A DNA stretch of 57,761 bases from Paenibacillus gorillae (lineage in GTDB: Bacteria > Bacillota > Bacilli > Paenibacillales > Paenibacillaceae): assembly GCF_000513275.1 (NCBI RefSeq), contig NZ_CBVJ010000123.1, forward strand, positions 1 to 57,761. Direction: 5' to 3'. Shown here piece by piece: positions 8,691 through 16,597 of this stretch. Each line of letters starts with the position of its first letter. Within the stretch, counting starts at the first letter, position 1. The translations under genes and the position numbers were made by a program. The notes under the pieces were generated by a model, which worked only from the letters and a program-made list of their open reading frames with translations, was not told the origin of the DNA and did not search any database.

Positions 8691-10442
8691 CTATTCTGAT
8701 TCGATGAACGACTCCAATTGCTGCCGCTCATATTGTTCTTTGTACCAGCCATCCTGCAGAATCAGCTGCTCATGCTTGCCTTCCTGCACGATCTTGCCTT
8801 CATCCAGCACGACGATCCAGTCTGCATGCTGTACAGCGGAGAGACGATGCGTTGTGATGAGCGTCGTTTTACCAGCGCGTTCCGTTCGAATGCCCTCAAT
8901 GATCTCAGCCTCAGTCCGTCCGTCAACGGCGGACAAGGCATCGTCCAGCATCAGGATTTCCGGATCTGCGATCAAAGCGCGTGCAATACTAACCCGCTGC
9001 TTCTGTCCGCCCGAAAGCGCTACGCCCTTCTCCCCAACCATCGTCTCCAGCCCATCCGGCAGAAACTGAATATCTTTGGCAAATGACGCCCGCGCAAGCG
9101 CCCGCTGCAAATCTTCCTCCGAGCCTTCGCCCTTCAGACCGAAAAAGATGTTGTCCCGAATCGTCTTCGAGAACAGGATCGGCGTCTGCGGAACATAACC
9201 GACCCAGCCAAGCAACTGCTCGATCTTCATCTTGCCGAGCGGAACGCCGGATACGGAAATTTCGCCGTTGCCGATTGGATATTCACGCAGCAATTGCTTC
9301 AACAGCGTCGTCTTGCCGCTGCCGGTGCGTCCAACAATGCCAAGCGTCTGTCCTTTGCTAATAGCGAATGACACCTGGCTCAAATTATCGACCGACGAGG
9401 ACGGGTAACGGAATGTTACACCTTTAAACTGAATCACGTCCGGCTTCGTCACGTCTGTTGTGTCCTGTGCATCGGTAACATCCGCCTTGTAACCCAGCGT
9501 CTCATTGACGCGGTCGAGAGAGGCGTTGCCCCGCTGCATAATATTGATCAATTCGCCGATCGCGAACATCGGCCAAATAAGCATCCCGAGGTAAACGTTA
9601 AAAGAAACAAGCTCGCCCAGCGTAATCTCGCTGTGAAAAACAAGAAAACCGCCATAGCAGAGACCGATCAAATAACTGAGTCCAACGAGAATTTTCATAG
9701 TTGGTTCAAACAAGGCATCAATCTTGGCAACCTCAATGCTTCGATCGAATACTTCAGATGTTTTCTTCTCGAATCGCCCTTGACTCGCTTCCTCCTGCAC
9801 GAAGGCGCGAATGACGCGTACGCCGGATACCGACTCCAGCACCTGGTCATTCAGCTCGCCGAACGCATCCTGCGAAGCCATGAACCGGTTATGAATCTTT
9901 TTCCCGAAGTACGTCATCGCCAGCGCCATGAACGGCAGCGGCAGCAGCGCAGCAAGCGTCAGCTTCAAGCTGATCATACCCGCCATCATGATCAAAATGG
10001 TTACCATGAAAAATGTGGAATCGATCAGCGTCAAAATACCGAAGCCAGCCGTCGTCGCCACGGCGTTCAAGTCATTGGTTGAACGAGCCATCAAATCGCC
10101 CGTCCGGTTACGTTCGAAGAAGGTCGGCGTCATTTTCAGAAAATGCCTCATTAGCCTGGAACGCATAAGCCTCTCCAAGACGAAGGCTCCGCCAAATAAT
10201 TGATAATGCCACACATACGAAATGATATAACCGACAATAACGACGGCCAGCCAGCCGAATACGACCTGATAAAATCCGGACGTCCCAAGCTCGCCTTGAT
10301 GAATGCCGTCGATCGTGTAGCCGATCAGCCAAGGCGGAATGACATCCAGAACGCCCGCTACAATCAGCAGCACGGCGGCTACGGTGTATCTCTTCCAGCT
10401 CATTGCGAAAAACCATTGCAGCTTCTTAAGTACGATAAACAT
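8691..10442 (-). CDS. bmrC: Heterodimeric ABC multidrug exporter subunit BmrC-like
   Basis: A permease-ATPase of about 583 residues, matching Bacillus BmrC/YheI in length and in the opening MF-VLKKL-WFF. The ATPase has Walker A (GRTGSGKTT), signature LSGGQKQRVSIARAL and Walker B ILMLDDALSAVD. The residue after the Walker B Asp is Asp instead of Glu, the degenerate catalytic site expected of one partner of a heterodimer. The start was chosen by family N-terminus; the GGAGG lies rather far (about 15 bases) upstream, and in-frame starts further up exist. It is preceded by two terminators and a leader ORF. Confidence 0.92.
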   Translation of the reverse strand: MFIVLKKLQWFFAMSWKRYTVAAVLLIVAGVLDVIPPWLIGYTIDGIHQGELGTSGFYQVVFGWLAVVIVGYIISYVWHYQLFGGAFVLERLMRSRLMRHFLKMTPTFFERNRTGDLMARSTNDLNAVATTAGFGILTLIDSTFFMVTILIMMAGMISLKLTLAALLPLPFMALAMTYFGKKIHNRFMASQDAFGELNDQVLESVSGVRVIRAFVQEEASQGRFEKKTSEVFDRSIEVAKIDALFEPTMKILVGLSYLIGLCYGGFLVFHSEITLGELVSFNVYLGMLIWPMFAIGELINIMQRGNASLDRVNETLGYKADVTDAQDTTDVTKPDVIQFKGVTFRYPSSSVDNLSQVSFAISKGQTLGIVGRTGSGKTTLLKQLLREYPIGNGEISVSGVPLGKMKIEQLLGWVGYVPQTPILFSKTIRDNIFFGLKGEGSEEDLQRALARASFAKDIQFLPDGLETMVGEKGVALSGGQKQRVSIARALIADPEILMLDDALSAVDGRTEAEIIEGIRTERAGKTTLITTHRLSAVQHADWIVVLDEGKIVQEGKHEQLILQDGWYKEQYERQQLESFIESE

Positions 10443-10546
10443 AATTCTGTCCAGGCACCTCCCATTTTCCATCCCTATTTGCAATCATTCAGATGGCGAT
10501 AGCCATCGTTTGCAGCAAAAGTTACGTCCTCCACACCTCTTATCAC

Positions 10547-10589
10547 AAAAAAAGGAAGCGTTTCACCGTAAACGGAGATACGCTTCCTT
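10547..10589 (-). terminator. Second leader terminator before bmrC (T2)
   Basis: On the minus strand AAGGAAGCGT pairs with ACGCTTCCTT (arms 10580-10589 and 10552-10561), with an inner CCGT/ACGG pair, followed by seven T. It is a strong intrinsic terminator within the bmrC 5' leader, about 105 bases before the start codon. Confidence 0.85.
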
Positions 10590-10645
10590 GTCTGGCGGCA
10601 GAATGAGTGTCATGGAAAGAAAGCCACTCCTCGACCGCTGCAAGC

Positions 10646-10685
10646 AAAAAGGCGCATGATTACGGTTACGTAACCATGCGCCTTT
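10646..10685 (-). terminator. First leader terminator before bmrC (T1, attenuator)
   Basis: An 11-bp stem AAAGGCGCATG/CATGCGCCTTT (arms 10675-10685 and 10648-10658) is followed by T5 on the minus strand. The 5' arm with its adjoining loop (GCGCATGGTTACGT) is also complementary to bases 10724-10740 inside the leader ORF. A competing antiterminator can therefore form. T1 begins 17 bases after the leader ORF stop. Confidence 0.85.
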
Positions 10686-10702
10686 GATTTATGGGATAAC
10701 CC

Positions 10703-10801
10703 TTAAATGCAAAGAGTAATGACGCGCGGATGGATTACGTTGATTAATTTAATTTGCGAATGAAAATTATGATTCTGGGGTACTGCAATCATGTTACGCA
10801 T
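10703..10801 (-). CDS. Leader peptide of the bmrCD attenuator (BmrB-like)
   Basis: A 32-codon ORF, starting MRNMIAVPQN and ending RVITLCI. AGGAGG lies 8 bases before the ATG (an adjacent GTG is also possible). It sits just downstream of a strong promoter and just before an intrinsic terminator, in the position of bmrB, the leader ORF through which Bacillus subtilis bmrCD is induced by ribosome-targeting antibiotics. The 3' half of the ORF contains the antiterminator strand (10724-10740). Whether the peptide itself resembles BmrB was not checked. Confidence 0.75.
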   Translation of the reverse strand: MRNMIAVPQNHNFHSQIKLINVIHPRVITLCI

Positions 10802-10839
10802 CACGTAATCCTCCTTTCGAAAATTGAAATCTATTTGTC

Positions 10840-10868
10840 ACTTTACCATCCCATGAAATAACTGTCAA
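10840..10868 (-). promoter_or_regulatory. Sigma-A type promoter of the bmr leader
   Basis: TTGACA (10863-10868) and TAAAGT (10840-10845) are separated by exactly 17 bases. Transcription would start near 10833, about 30 bases before the leader ORF. No terminator separates it from the sumT stop 20 bases upstream. Confidence 0.85.
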
Positions 10869-10887
10869 TACAAAAGTTGGCCTATTT

Positions 10888-11697
10888 TCACCCGATCATC
10901 CTCATTGCGGAAGCTCGCCTTTGCGCATGCAAGAGCTGCTCTCTTACACGGACAACCTCACCGATAATAATGAGTGCCGGGTTAATAATCCCCATGGCTG
11001 CGGCAAGCAGGTGGATATCATCAAGCGTGGCAGTCAGCACGCGCTGGCTGGACGTCGTTCCCTGTTCGATGAGGGCGACCGGCGTCGAAGGAGCTTTGCC
11101 GGCTAGCAGCAGCTTCCCGCGAATATCATCAAGCTGGCTGACGCCCATATAGACCGCCAGCGTATCAACGCTATGCGCCAGCAGATCCCAGCGAACCGGC
11201 TTGGCATCGCCGTGGCAGCGACTCCCGGTGACGCAAGCGAAGGAAGCTGCGTACCCCCGGTGCGTAACCGGGATGCCGGCTGAAGCGGATGCGCCGATCG
11301 CTGCCGTGATGCCTGGCACAATTTCATACGGAATGCCTTGCGATGCAAGCTCCAGCGCTTCCTCGCTCCCCCGCCCGAATACGAACGGATCGCCGCCCTT
11401 GAGGCGGACGACCGTCTTTCCCCGCAGCGCGTAATCAGCGAGCGTCCGGTTGATTTCCTCCTGCGGCATGGAGTGGGCGCCGGGCGCTTTCCCGCAGTAG
11501 ATCCGCTCCGCATCGGAGCGCGCATAGTCCAGCAATGACGGATTAACCAGCCTATCATATAAAATAACGTCCGCCGCCTGAATACGGCGCATCGCCTTAA
11601 CCGTAATGAGCTCCGGATCGCCGGGACCAGCTCCGACAATATAGACTGTGCCTGCTCCGCCTATCCTGACCGTTTCAGCAAGTATTATATCCGACAT
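10888..11697 (-). CDS. sumT: Uroporphyrinogen-III C-methyltransferase
   Basis: A 269-residue SAM-dependent enzyme that methylates uroporphyrinogen III twice to give precorrin-2, the first step toward siroheme. Motifs: VYIVGAGPGDPELITVKA near residue 18 and LKGGDPFVFGRGSEE near residue 98, both typical of the SumT/CobA/NasF family. AAGGAGGGG precedes the ATG. It lies 24 bases after nirD, so it is the third gene of the nitrite reductase operon and supplies the siroheme that NirB needs. No oxidase/ferrochelatase domain is fused, so those steps must be encoded elsewhere. Confidence 0.93.
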   Translation of the reverse strand: MSDIILAETVRIGGAGTVYIVGAGPGDPELITVKAMRRIQAADVILYDRLVNPSLLDYARSDAERIYCGKAPGAHSMPQEEINRTLADYALRGKTVVRLKGGDPFVFGRGSEEALELASQGIPYEIVPGITAAIGASASAGIPVTHRGYAASFACVTGSRCHGDAKPVRWDLLAHSVDTLAVYMGVSQLDDIRGKLLLAGKAPSTPVALIEQGTTSSQRVLTATLDDIHLLAAAMGIINPALIIIGEVVRVREQLLHAQRRASAMRMIG

Positions 11698-11721
11698 GTC
11701 AATCCCCTCCTTGCCGCTCTC

Positions 11722-12036
11722 TTAGATTGTTATATAGATATTCCCGCTTTCCCCATCGACCTCAAGATCAAATGTCGTAATGCAGCCTTCATCCGGCGCT
11801 TGGGCGCGTCCGCTGCGCAAATCGATTTTCCAGTCATGGAGAGGGCAGTGAACAGCGCCTCCGCATACCATTCCCTCTGACAGCTGGCCGCCTTTGTGCG
11901 GACATTTATTTTCCACCGCCAGCACACTGCCATCCGTCAAACGGAAAATAGCGATTTCCGTATCCTGCACCTTTACCTTCCGCGAGCTTTTGACATCAAT
12001 GTCTGCCAGCTTTGCAACTTGAACCCTCATTGTCAT
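11722..12036 (-). CDS. nirD: Nitrite reductase small subunit (Rieske)
   Basis: A 104-residue Rieske-type protein. The [2Fe-2S] ligands appear as KCPHKG and HCPLHDW (Cys-x-His ... Cys-x-x-His), which fits a NirD with a complete cluster site. It is the small subunit of the cytoplasmic NADH-dependent assimilatory nitrite reductase. It begins 11 bases after the nirB stop and is followed by sumT, giving the order nirB-nirD-sumT. Confidence 0.93.
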   Translation of the reverse strand: MTMRVQVAKLADIDVKSSRKVKVQDTEIAIFRLTDGSVLAVENKCPHKGGQLSEGMVCGGAVHCPLHDWKIDLRSGRAQAPDEGCITTFDLEVDGESGNIYITI

Positions 12037-12047
12037 ATGATCGCCCC

Positions 12048-14498
12048 CTATCCCCTTGCCGGCAGTGCGCCGGAGCCGGACAATTGCTCAAAGTTTTTAC
12101 GTAAATCATCGCTCTCAATAATTTGCTTCCACGGATCGGTCGTTAAGCTAAGCGTCTTTTCAATACGCGAGACAAGCGCCTGCCGGTCTTCTTTCTTCTC
12201 CAACGCTGCCTTAATCGCATCCAGACCTACACGCTCCAGCCACTGCGCCGTACGTTCGTTCCATACCGCATTCTCGCGGTAATATTGGAGATAAGCCGAC
12301 GACCACTCCATCACCTCATCCTCTGTCTTGACGATACAGAGCAGATCAGTCGCCCTAACCTTCACACCGCCGTTACCGCCGACATGCAGCTCCCAGCCGC
12401 CGTCAATCGCAACGACCCCCAAGTCTTTAATTGTCGCCTCGGCACAATTGCGAGGACAGCCGGAGACGGCAAGCTTTACTTTCGCTGGCGTGTTTAGCCG
12501 CTCGAACGCTTTTTCCATCCGAATGCCCATCCCGATTGAGTCCTGTGTACCGAAGCGGCAGAATGTTGAGCCAACGCAGGTTTTAACCGTCCGCAGCGTC
12601 TTGCCGTAAGCATGGCCGGACGGCATATCGAGCTCTGCCCAGATTTTCGGCAAATCCTCTTTTTTCACACCGAGCAGATCCAATCGCTGCCCGCCGGTAA
12701 ACTTCACCATCGGCACGTCGAACTTCTCGGCTACCTCCGCAATTTTCTTCAAGTCAGCCGGAGACGTCACGCCGCCGTAGATGCGGGGAACGACAGAATA
12801 AGTGCCGTCCTTCTGAATATTCGCATGATAGCGCTCGTTCGTAACGCGTGATTCCTTCTCGTCGATATATTCTTCCGGGTACAGCATGCCCAGATAATAA
12901 TTGAGAGCAGGCCGGCATTTCGTACAGCCCTCCTTCTCCCTCCAATCCAGCACATTCATAACCTCTTTGACCGTCATCAGCCTCATCCGCGATATTTCCG
13001 CAACAATCTCGTCGCGATTGAGTGTTGTACAACCGCAAATGCCTTCTTTAACCGGCTCACCTGCCGCATCACCGGCATAAACTTTGAGCAGCCCTTCTAC
13101 AATCGGCTTGCAGCCGCCGCAGGAAGCGGAAGCTTTCGTACAGGCTTTGACACCAGACACCGTCGTACAGCCTTTTGTGCGAATCGCATCGGTTATCGCT
13201 ACTTTGGACACGCCATTGCAGCCGCATACGATTTCATCGTCAGCCATCGCTTCGTATTTGGCCGCAGCATCGGGTGCCTGACCGCCAAGCAAGTTAGCCG
13301 ATATACCTAGCAGCAGCTCCTTCTCGCGGCCTTCGATCGATTCGCCTTTCTTCATCAGGGAGAACAACTCGGCCCCGTCCGACGTATCACCGAACAGCAC
13401 CGCTCCGATCAGCTTGCCGTCTTCGATGACAATCTTCTTATAGGTTCCGCCCAAATCATCCTGGATGCGCAGCGCCTTTGTTCCTGCCACCTCGCCGAAC
13501 CTGCCTGCCGAAAATACATCAACACCGGAAACCTTAAGCTTCGTAGACGTAACAGAGCCCGTATACCCCGGTGTCTCTAAACCAGCGAGCCGTTTGGCCA
13601 GCACCGCTCCCTGCTCATAGAGAGGAGCAACCAGTCCGTAGGCGATGCCCCGGTGCTCCGCACATTCGCCCAGCGCATAAATGCCAGGCACACTGGTTGC
13701 CATATAATCATCAACTACGATGCCGCGGTTGATTTCAATGCCTGATGCCTTTGCCAGCTGCACATTTGGGCGAATCCCGACGGCCATGACGACCAGATCT
13801 GCATCCGCCTCACTGCCGTCCGCAAACCGGATGGACTTGACCCGCCGGCGTCCTGCAAGGCTTGCGGAATGTTTGTTTAACAAGAATTTCATCCCTTGCG
13901 CCTCCAGCTCGCGCTGCAGCATACGCGATGCCGCTTCATCGAGCTGACGTTCCATTAAATAATCGTGAATATGCACGACTGAGACGTCCATTCCAAGATG
14001 GAGCAGTCCTCTCGCCGCCTCGAGACCCAGCAGACCGCCGCCAATGACGACTGCTTTTTTATAAGTTTTGGCCGTATCGATCATCGTCTCGCAGTCCCGA
14101 ATATCGCGGAAAGCAATGACACCCTCCTTGTCAGCGCCGGGGATCGGGAGCATAAACGGATTCGAGCCTGTAGCCAAAATAAGTTGGTCATATTCAGCTT
14201 CGACGCCTGCATCCGTTATCACTTTTCGGCGCCCCGTGTCAATTTTCATTACCGTATGACCAGTCAGAAGCTCAATCCCGTTTTCCTTATACCAATCCCA
14301 GTCATTAATGATGATTTCCTTCATATCCGTGCCGCCCGCCAACACGGAGGACAGCATAATCCGATTATAATTAGGATGCGGTTCCGCTCCGATTATCGTA
14401 ATGTCGTACATATCGGGCGCCAGCTTGAGCAAATGCTCAATCGCCCTTACCCCCGCCATCCCATTGCCGACCAGCACCAGTTTTTTGCGCTCTGCCAT
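12048..14498 (-). CDS. nirB: NADH-dependent nitrite reductase large subunit
   Basis: An 816-residue subunit reducing nitrite to ammonium. FAD-binding motif LVGNGMAGVRAIEH near residue 7; NADH-binding GGGLLGLEAARGL near residue 150; BFD-like [2Fe-2S] region with CGCNGVSK and CTKASASCGGC (about 425-465) and a second Cys set (CGCTTL, GCTKC); sulfite/nitrite reductase domain from about 555. The siroheme/[4Fe-4S] ligands appear as CVGSTFCRFG and GCPRNC. Length and order match NirB/NasD. GGAGAGGAGAG precedes the start. It is the first gene of the nir operon, behind a leader with a terminator and ANTAR-type hairpins. Confidence 0.95.
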   Translation of the reverse strand: MAERKKLVLVGNGMAGVRAIEHLLKLAPDMYDITIIGAEPHPNYNRIMLSSVLAGGTDMKEIIINDWDWYKENGIELLTGHTVMKIDTGRRKVITDAGVEAEYDQLILATGSNPFMLPIPGADKEGVIAFRDIRDCETMIDTAKTYKKAVVIGGGLLGLEAARGLLHLGMDVSVVHIHDYLMERQLDEAASRMLQRELEAQGMKFLLNKHSASLAGRRRVKSIRFADGSEADADLVVMAVGIRPNVQLAKASGIEINRGIVVDDYMATSVPGIYALGECAEHRGIAYGLVAPLYEQGAVLAKRLAGLETPGYTGSVTSTKLKVSGVDVFSAGRFGEVAGTKALRIQDDLGGTYKKIVIEDGKLIGAVLFGDTSDGAELFSLMKKGESIEGREKELLLGISANLLGGQAPDAAAKYEAMADDEIVCGCNGVSKVAITDAIRTKGCTTVSGVKACTKASASCGGCKPIVEGLLKVYAGDAAGEPVKEGICGCTTLNRDEIVAEISRMRLMTVKEVMNVLDWREKEGCTKCRPALNYYLGMLYPEEYIDEKESRVTNERYHANIQKDGTYSVVPRIYGGVTSPADLKKIAEVAEKFDVPMVKFTGGQRLDLLGVKKEDLPKIWAELDMPSGHAYGKTLRTVKTCVGSTFCRFGTQDSIGMGIRMEKAFERLNTPAKVKLAVSGCPRNCAEATIKDLGVVAIDGGWELHVGGNGGVKVRATDLLCIVKTEDEVMEWSSAYLQYYRENAVWNERTAQWLERVGLDAIKAALEKKEDRQALVSRIEKTLSLTTDPWKQIIESDDLRKNFEQLSGSGALPARG

Positions 14499-14535
14499 CT
14501 TCTATCTCTCCTCTCCCGATTTCACCCTGACAAAT

Positions 14536-14611
14536 AGAAAAAGCCTGGCTTCGCTCAACAGAGACGCACGCATGCTGCGTTACGGTCCCCGTTAATTGCG
14601 AAGTCAGGCTT
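14536..14611 (-). terminator. Leader terminator of the nir operon
   Basis: On the minus strand AAGCCTGACTTCGC pairs with GCGAAGCCAGGCTT (arms 14598-14611 and 14541-14554, one mismatch), enclosing a further ACGCA/TGCGT hairpin and followed by TTTTTC. It ends about 40 bases before the nirB start, so it would stop transcription in the leader unless antiterminated. Confidence 0.85.
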
Positions 14612-14646
14612 CATTGCCGCTTCAACCGAATACATCGTTGTATTCG
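14600..14646 (-). ncRNA. ANTAR-responsive two-hairpin RNA element
   Basis: Hairpin 1 (14627-14646) is a 7-bp stem CGAATAC/GTATTCG with hexaloop AACGAT. Hairpin 2 (14600-14623) has GAAG-GGC pairing with GCC-CTTC, with an internal bulge, and hexaloop AATGAA. Both loops have A at position 1 and G at position 4, the published hallmark of ANTAR target RNAs. Hairpin 2 shares its 3' side with the 5' arm of the leader terminator, so the two are mutually exclusive. Confidence 0.8.
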
Positions 14647-14675
14647 AATACGATATGATGTTTGCTTGTATCGTA

Positions 14676-14705
14676 ACTATACAACGCCCCTTTTCTTCGT
14701 GTCAA
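14676..14705 (-). promoter_or_regulatory. Promoter of the nir operon
   Basis: TTGACA (14700-14705), an 18-base spacer and TATAGT (14676-14681). The predicted start near 14669 leaves a leader of about 170 bases containing the ANTAR hairpins and the terminator. Confidence 0.75.
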
Positions 14706-14832
14706 CATAATTAACATATAATATGGGTAGATTGTGATATCGACAAAATCGCGTTTTCTGTGTTATATATATTCACAACAAACCATCAGATGTTCGCGTG
14801 CTTACATGCTAATGAGGAGGGAGCGCTTCTCC

Positions 14833-15435
14833 ATGCGTTCAATACTAGTCATTTCTAATCGAACAGCCCCGGCTGAGCCGACTGTCGAATCCGAGCTGAC
14901 GCTGTCCCCCGGTTATGTGCTGGAAGAGCACGGCTACTCGGTGTCCCATGCCGACCGCGAGGATACAGCCAAACAAAAAGTCGACCATACTGACGCCGTT
15001 GTGCTTCAGCTTTCTCTTGGCGATGCAAAACGTTGGGGCAGCATGCTGATACAAGAAAAGCGAGTCCCGATGTTATGGTGGTGCAGCGCCGTCACGGCCG
15101 GACAGTCCGCCGCCTTCTGCGAGGATGATATCCGAATTGACGGCATACTCACCCCTTCAATGACCGAACAAGAGCTTCATTGGGCACTTCATTTCGGCGC
15201 CAAGCAATGCTTCGAACGGCAGCAGTGGTTAAATGAACGCAAGCAGTTGGAGGCACGCATCGAGGAACGCAAATGGATCGATATGGCGAAAGGCATTTTG
15301 TGCAAAATCAAAAACGTCTCCGAGGCGGAGGCTTATGACATCCTTCGCAAGCAAGCAATGAATGACCGAAAGCGGATGGTCGATGTTGCCACATCGATCG
15401 TGAAGGTCTACCAAATTCTTCAGGAGCAGAAATAG
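14833..15435 (+). CDS. ANTAR-domain antitermination regulator (NasT-like)
   Basis: A 200-residue protein. Residues about 1-115 resemble a response-regulator receiver fold, but the phospho-acceptor site is not apparent (the strand reads AVVLQLSLG). A coiled coil (about 125-140) leads into a C-terminal ANTAR domain containing WIDMAKGILCKIKNVSEAEA and a final helix AYDILRKQAMNDRKRM. ANTAR proteins bind paired hexaloop hairpins and prevent termination. The gene is divergent from the nir operon, whose leader carries exactly such hairpins, so it is the probable nitrate/nitrite antiterminator. The start is set by GAGGAGGGAG; an upstream in-frame extension lacks an RBS. Confidence 0.88.
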   Translation: MRSILVISNRTAPAEPTVESELTLSPGYVLEEHGYSVSHADREDTAKQKVDHTDAVVLQLSLGDAKRWGSMLIQEKRVPMLWWCSAVTAGQSAAFCEDDIRIDGILTPSMTEQELHWALHFGAKQCFERQQWLNERKQLEARIEERKWIDMAKGILCKIKNVSEAEAYDILRKQAMNDRKRMVDVATSIVKVYQILQEQK

Positions 15436-15446
15436 GGGGTTGCGAC

Positions 15447-16499
15447 ATGCTGACAAAACTATTGAAAGAGGTTGCCCGCGGCAAAAGAGGGGCTCGTGAT
15501 TTAAACGGTGAGGAAGCACTGGAAGCAGCCGATCTTATTCTGAACCGTAAAGCGACACCCGCCCAAATCGGCGCTTTTCTCATCGCGGAGAGAATCAAGA
15601 TGGAAAGCGTAGAGGAGCTGGAGGCTTTCGTCCTCACCTGCCGCAAGCAATCGTACCGCGCGCCGATTCAGCGCGGTCTGGATTGCGCCGGTCCATACGA
15701 CGGCCGTACGAAAGCCTTTTACGCCACCTTCGCAACCTCATTCCTGCTTGCCTCGGCCGGCTTGCCTGTCACGCTCCACGGGGCCGCTTCGCTTCCCCCG
15801 AAATGGGGCGTCACGCTGCATGATCTGTTAGCTGCAATAGGAATCGATGCGGATATGACGGACAAGAGCAGGACCGAAGAGATCGCCCGTCAGACGGGGG
15901 TGCTGTATGTACCGTCAGAACAATGGTGCCCCCCATTAAAGGAGCTAAGGCCGCTGCGCGAAGAATTAGGCATGCGTACGGTGCTGAACACCGCCGAGAA
16001 GCTGATCGACTTCTCCCGCTCTCCTTATCTGGTCTTCGGGGTATATCATAACACTGTATTTGACCGGATGAGCAAGCTGCTTCTACACCTTGGCTACAGC
16101 AAGGCGCTTATCGTGCAAGGCTCGGAGGGCTCCGAGGATTTATACATCGAACGGCCAACACGCACTTATATTGTCGAACATGGCGAAGCCCGGCTCCACG
16201 TCATCGATCCCGACACTTATGGCCTAGAAACCTCGCTGCCCGAAGGTGTCGAATGGACAGCGGCCATGCAAATTCGCGTGACAGAGGAAGCACTGCGCTC
16301 CGAAGGCCATATCGGCTACGTGAACCAGGTGCTGCTTAACGGCGCGGTCCGCCTGCGTTTGGCAGAGAAGGTCGATTCTATTGAAGAAGGTATCTACACA
16401 TGCAAATCACTGCTAGAGAACGGCTCGGCATGGGAGCTGTACCGCAAATGGCGCGGCGCCATGCTCGGCAAAGATGCGGATGTGCCGATGCCCTTGTAA
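15447..16499 (+). CDS. TrpD2-like (anthranilate phosphoribosyltransferase-fold) protein
   Basis: A 350-residue member of the anthranilate/nucleoside phosphoribosyltransferase fold: an N-terminal helical domain (about 1-70) and an alpha/beta domain. The PRPP-binding motif GTGGD of true TrpD is replaced by AGPYDGR near residue 78, as in TrpD2/YbiB-type paralogues, which bind nucleic acid instead of acting in tryptophan synthesis. It begins 11 bases after the ANTAR gene and is followed by a terminator, so the two form one operon facing nirBD. A role in the same RNA-based control is an inference from its location. Confidence 0.85.
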   Translation: MLTKLLKEVARGKRGARDLNGEEALEAADLILNRKATPAQIGAFLIAERIKMESVEELEAFVLTCRKQSYRAPIQRGLDCAGPYDGRTKAFYATFATSFLLASAGLPVTLHGAASLPPKWGVTLHDLLAAIGIDADMTDKSRTEEIARQTGVLYVPSEQWCPPLKELRPLREELGMRTVLNTAEKLIDFSRSPYLVFGVYHNTVFDRMSKLLLHLGYSKALIVQGSEGSEDLYIERPTRTYIVEHGEARLHVIDPDTYGLETSLPEGVEWTAAMQIRVTEEALRSEGHIGYVNQVLLNGAVRLRLAEKVDSIEEGIYTCKSLLENGSAWELYRKWRGAMLGKDADVPMPL

Positions 16500-16521
16500 G
16501 CCTCGTGTACACGGTAACAGC

Positions 16522-16566
16522 AAAGGGAAGTCTATCCATGATTTTGGATAGACTTCCCTTTGTGTT
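16522..16566 (+). terminator. Intrinsic terminator of the ANTAR operon
   Basis: Perfect 17-bp stem AAAGGGAAGTCTATCCA with its complement (arms 16522-16538 and 16545-16561) and a 6-base loop, followed by GTGTTTT on the plus strand. Confidence 0.85.
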
Positions 16567-16597
16567 TTACTTATTCCTAAACCTGTCTAATACGTAG

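Noticed and set aside
15447..16499. Calling this gene trpD
   Set aside because: The PRPP-binding GTGGD motif is absent and no other trp gene is nearby.
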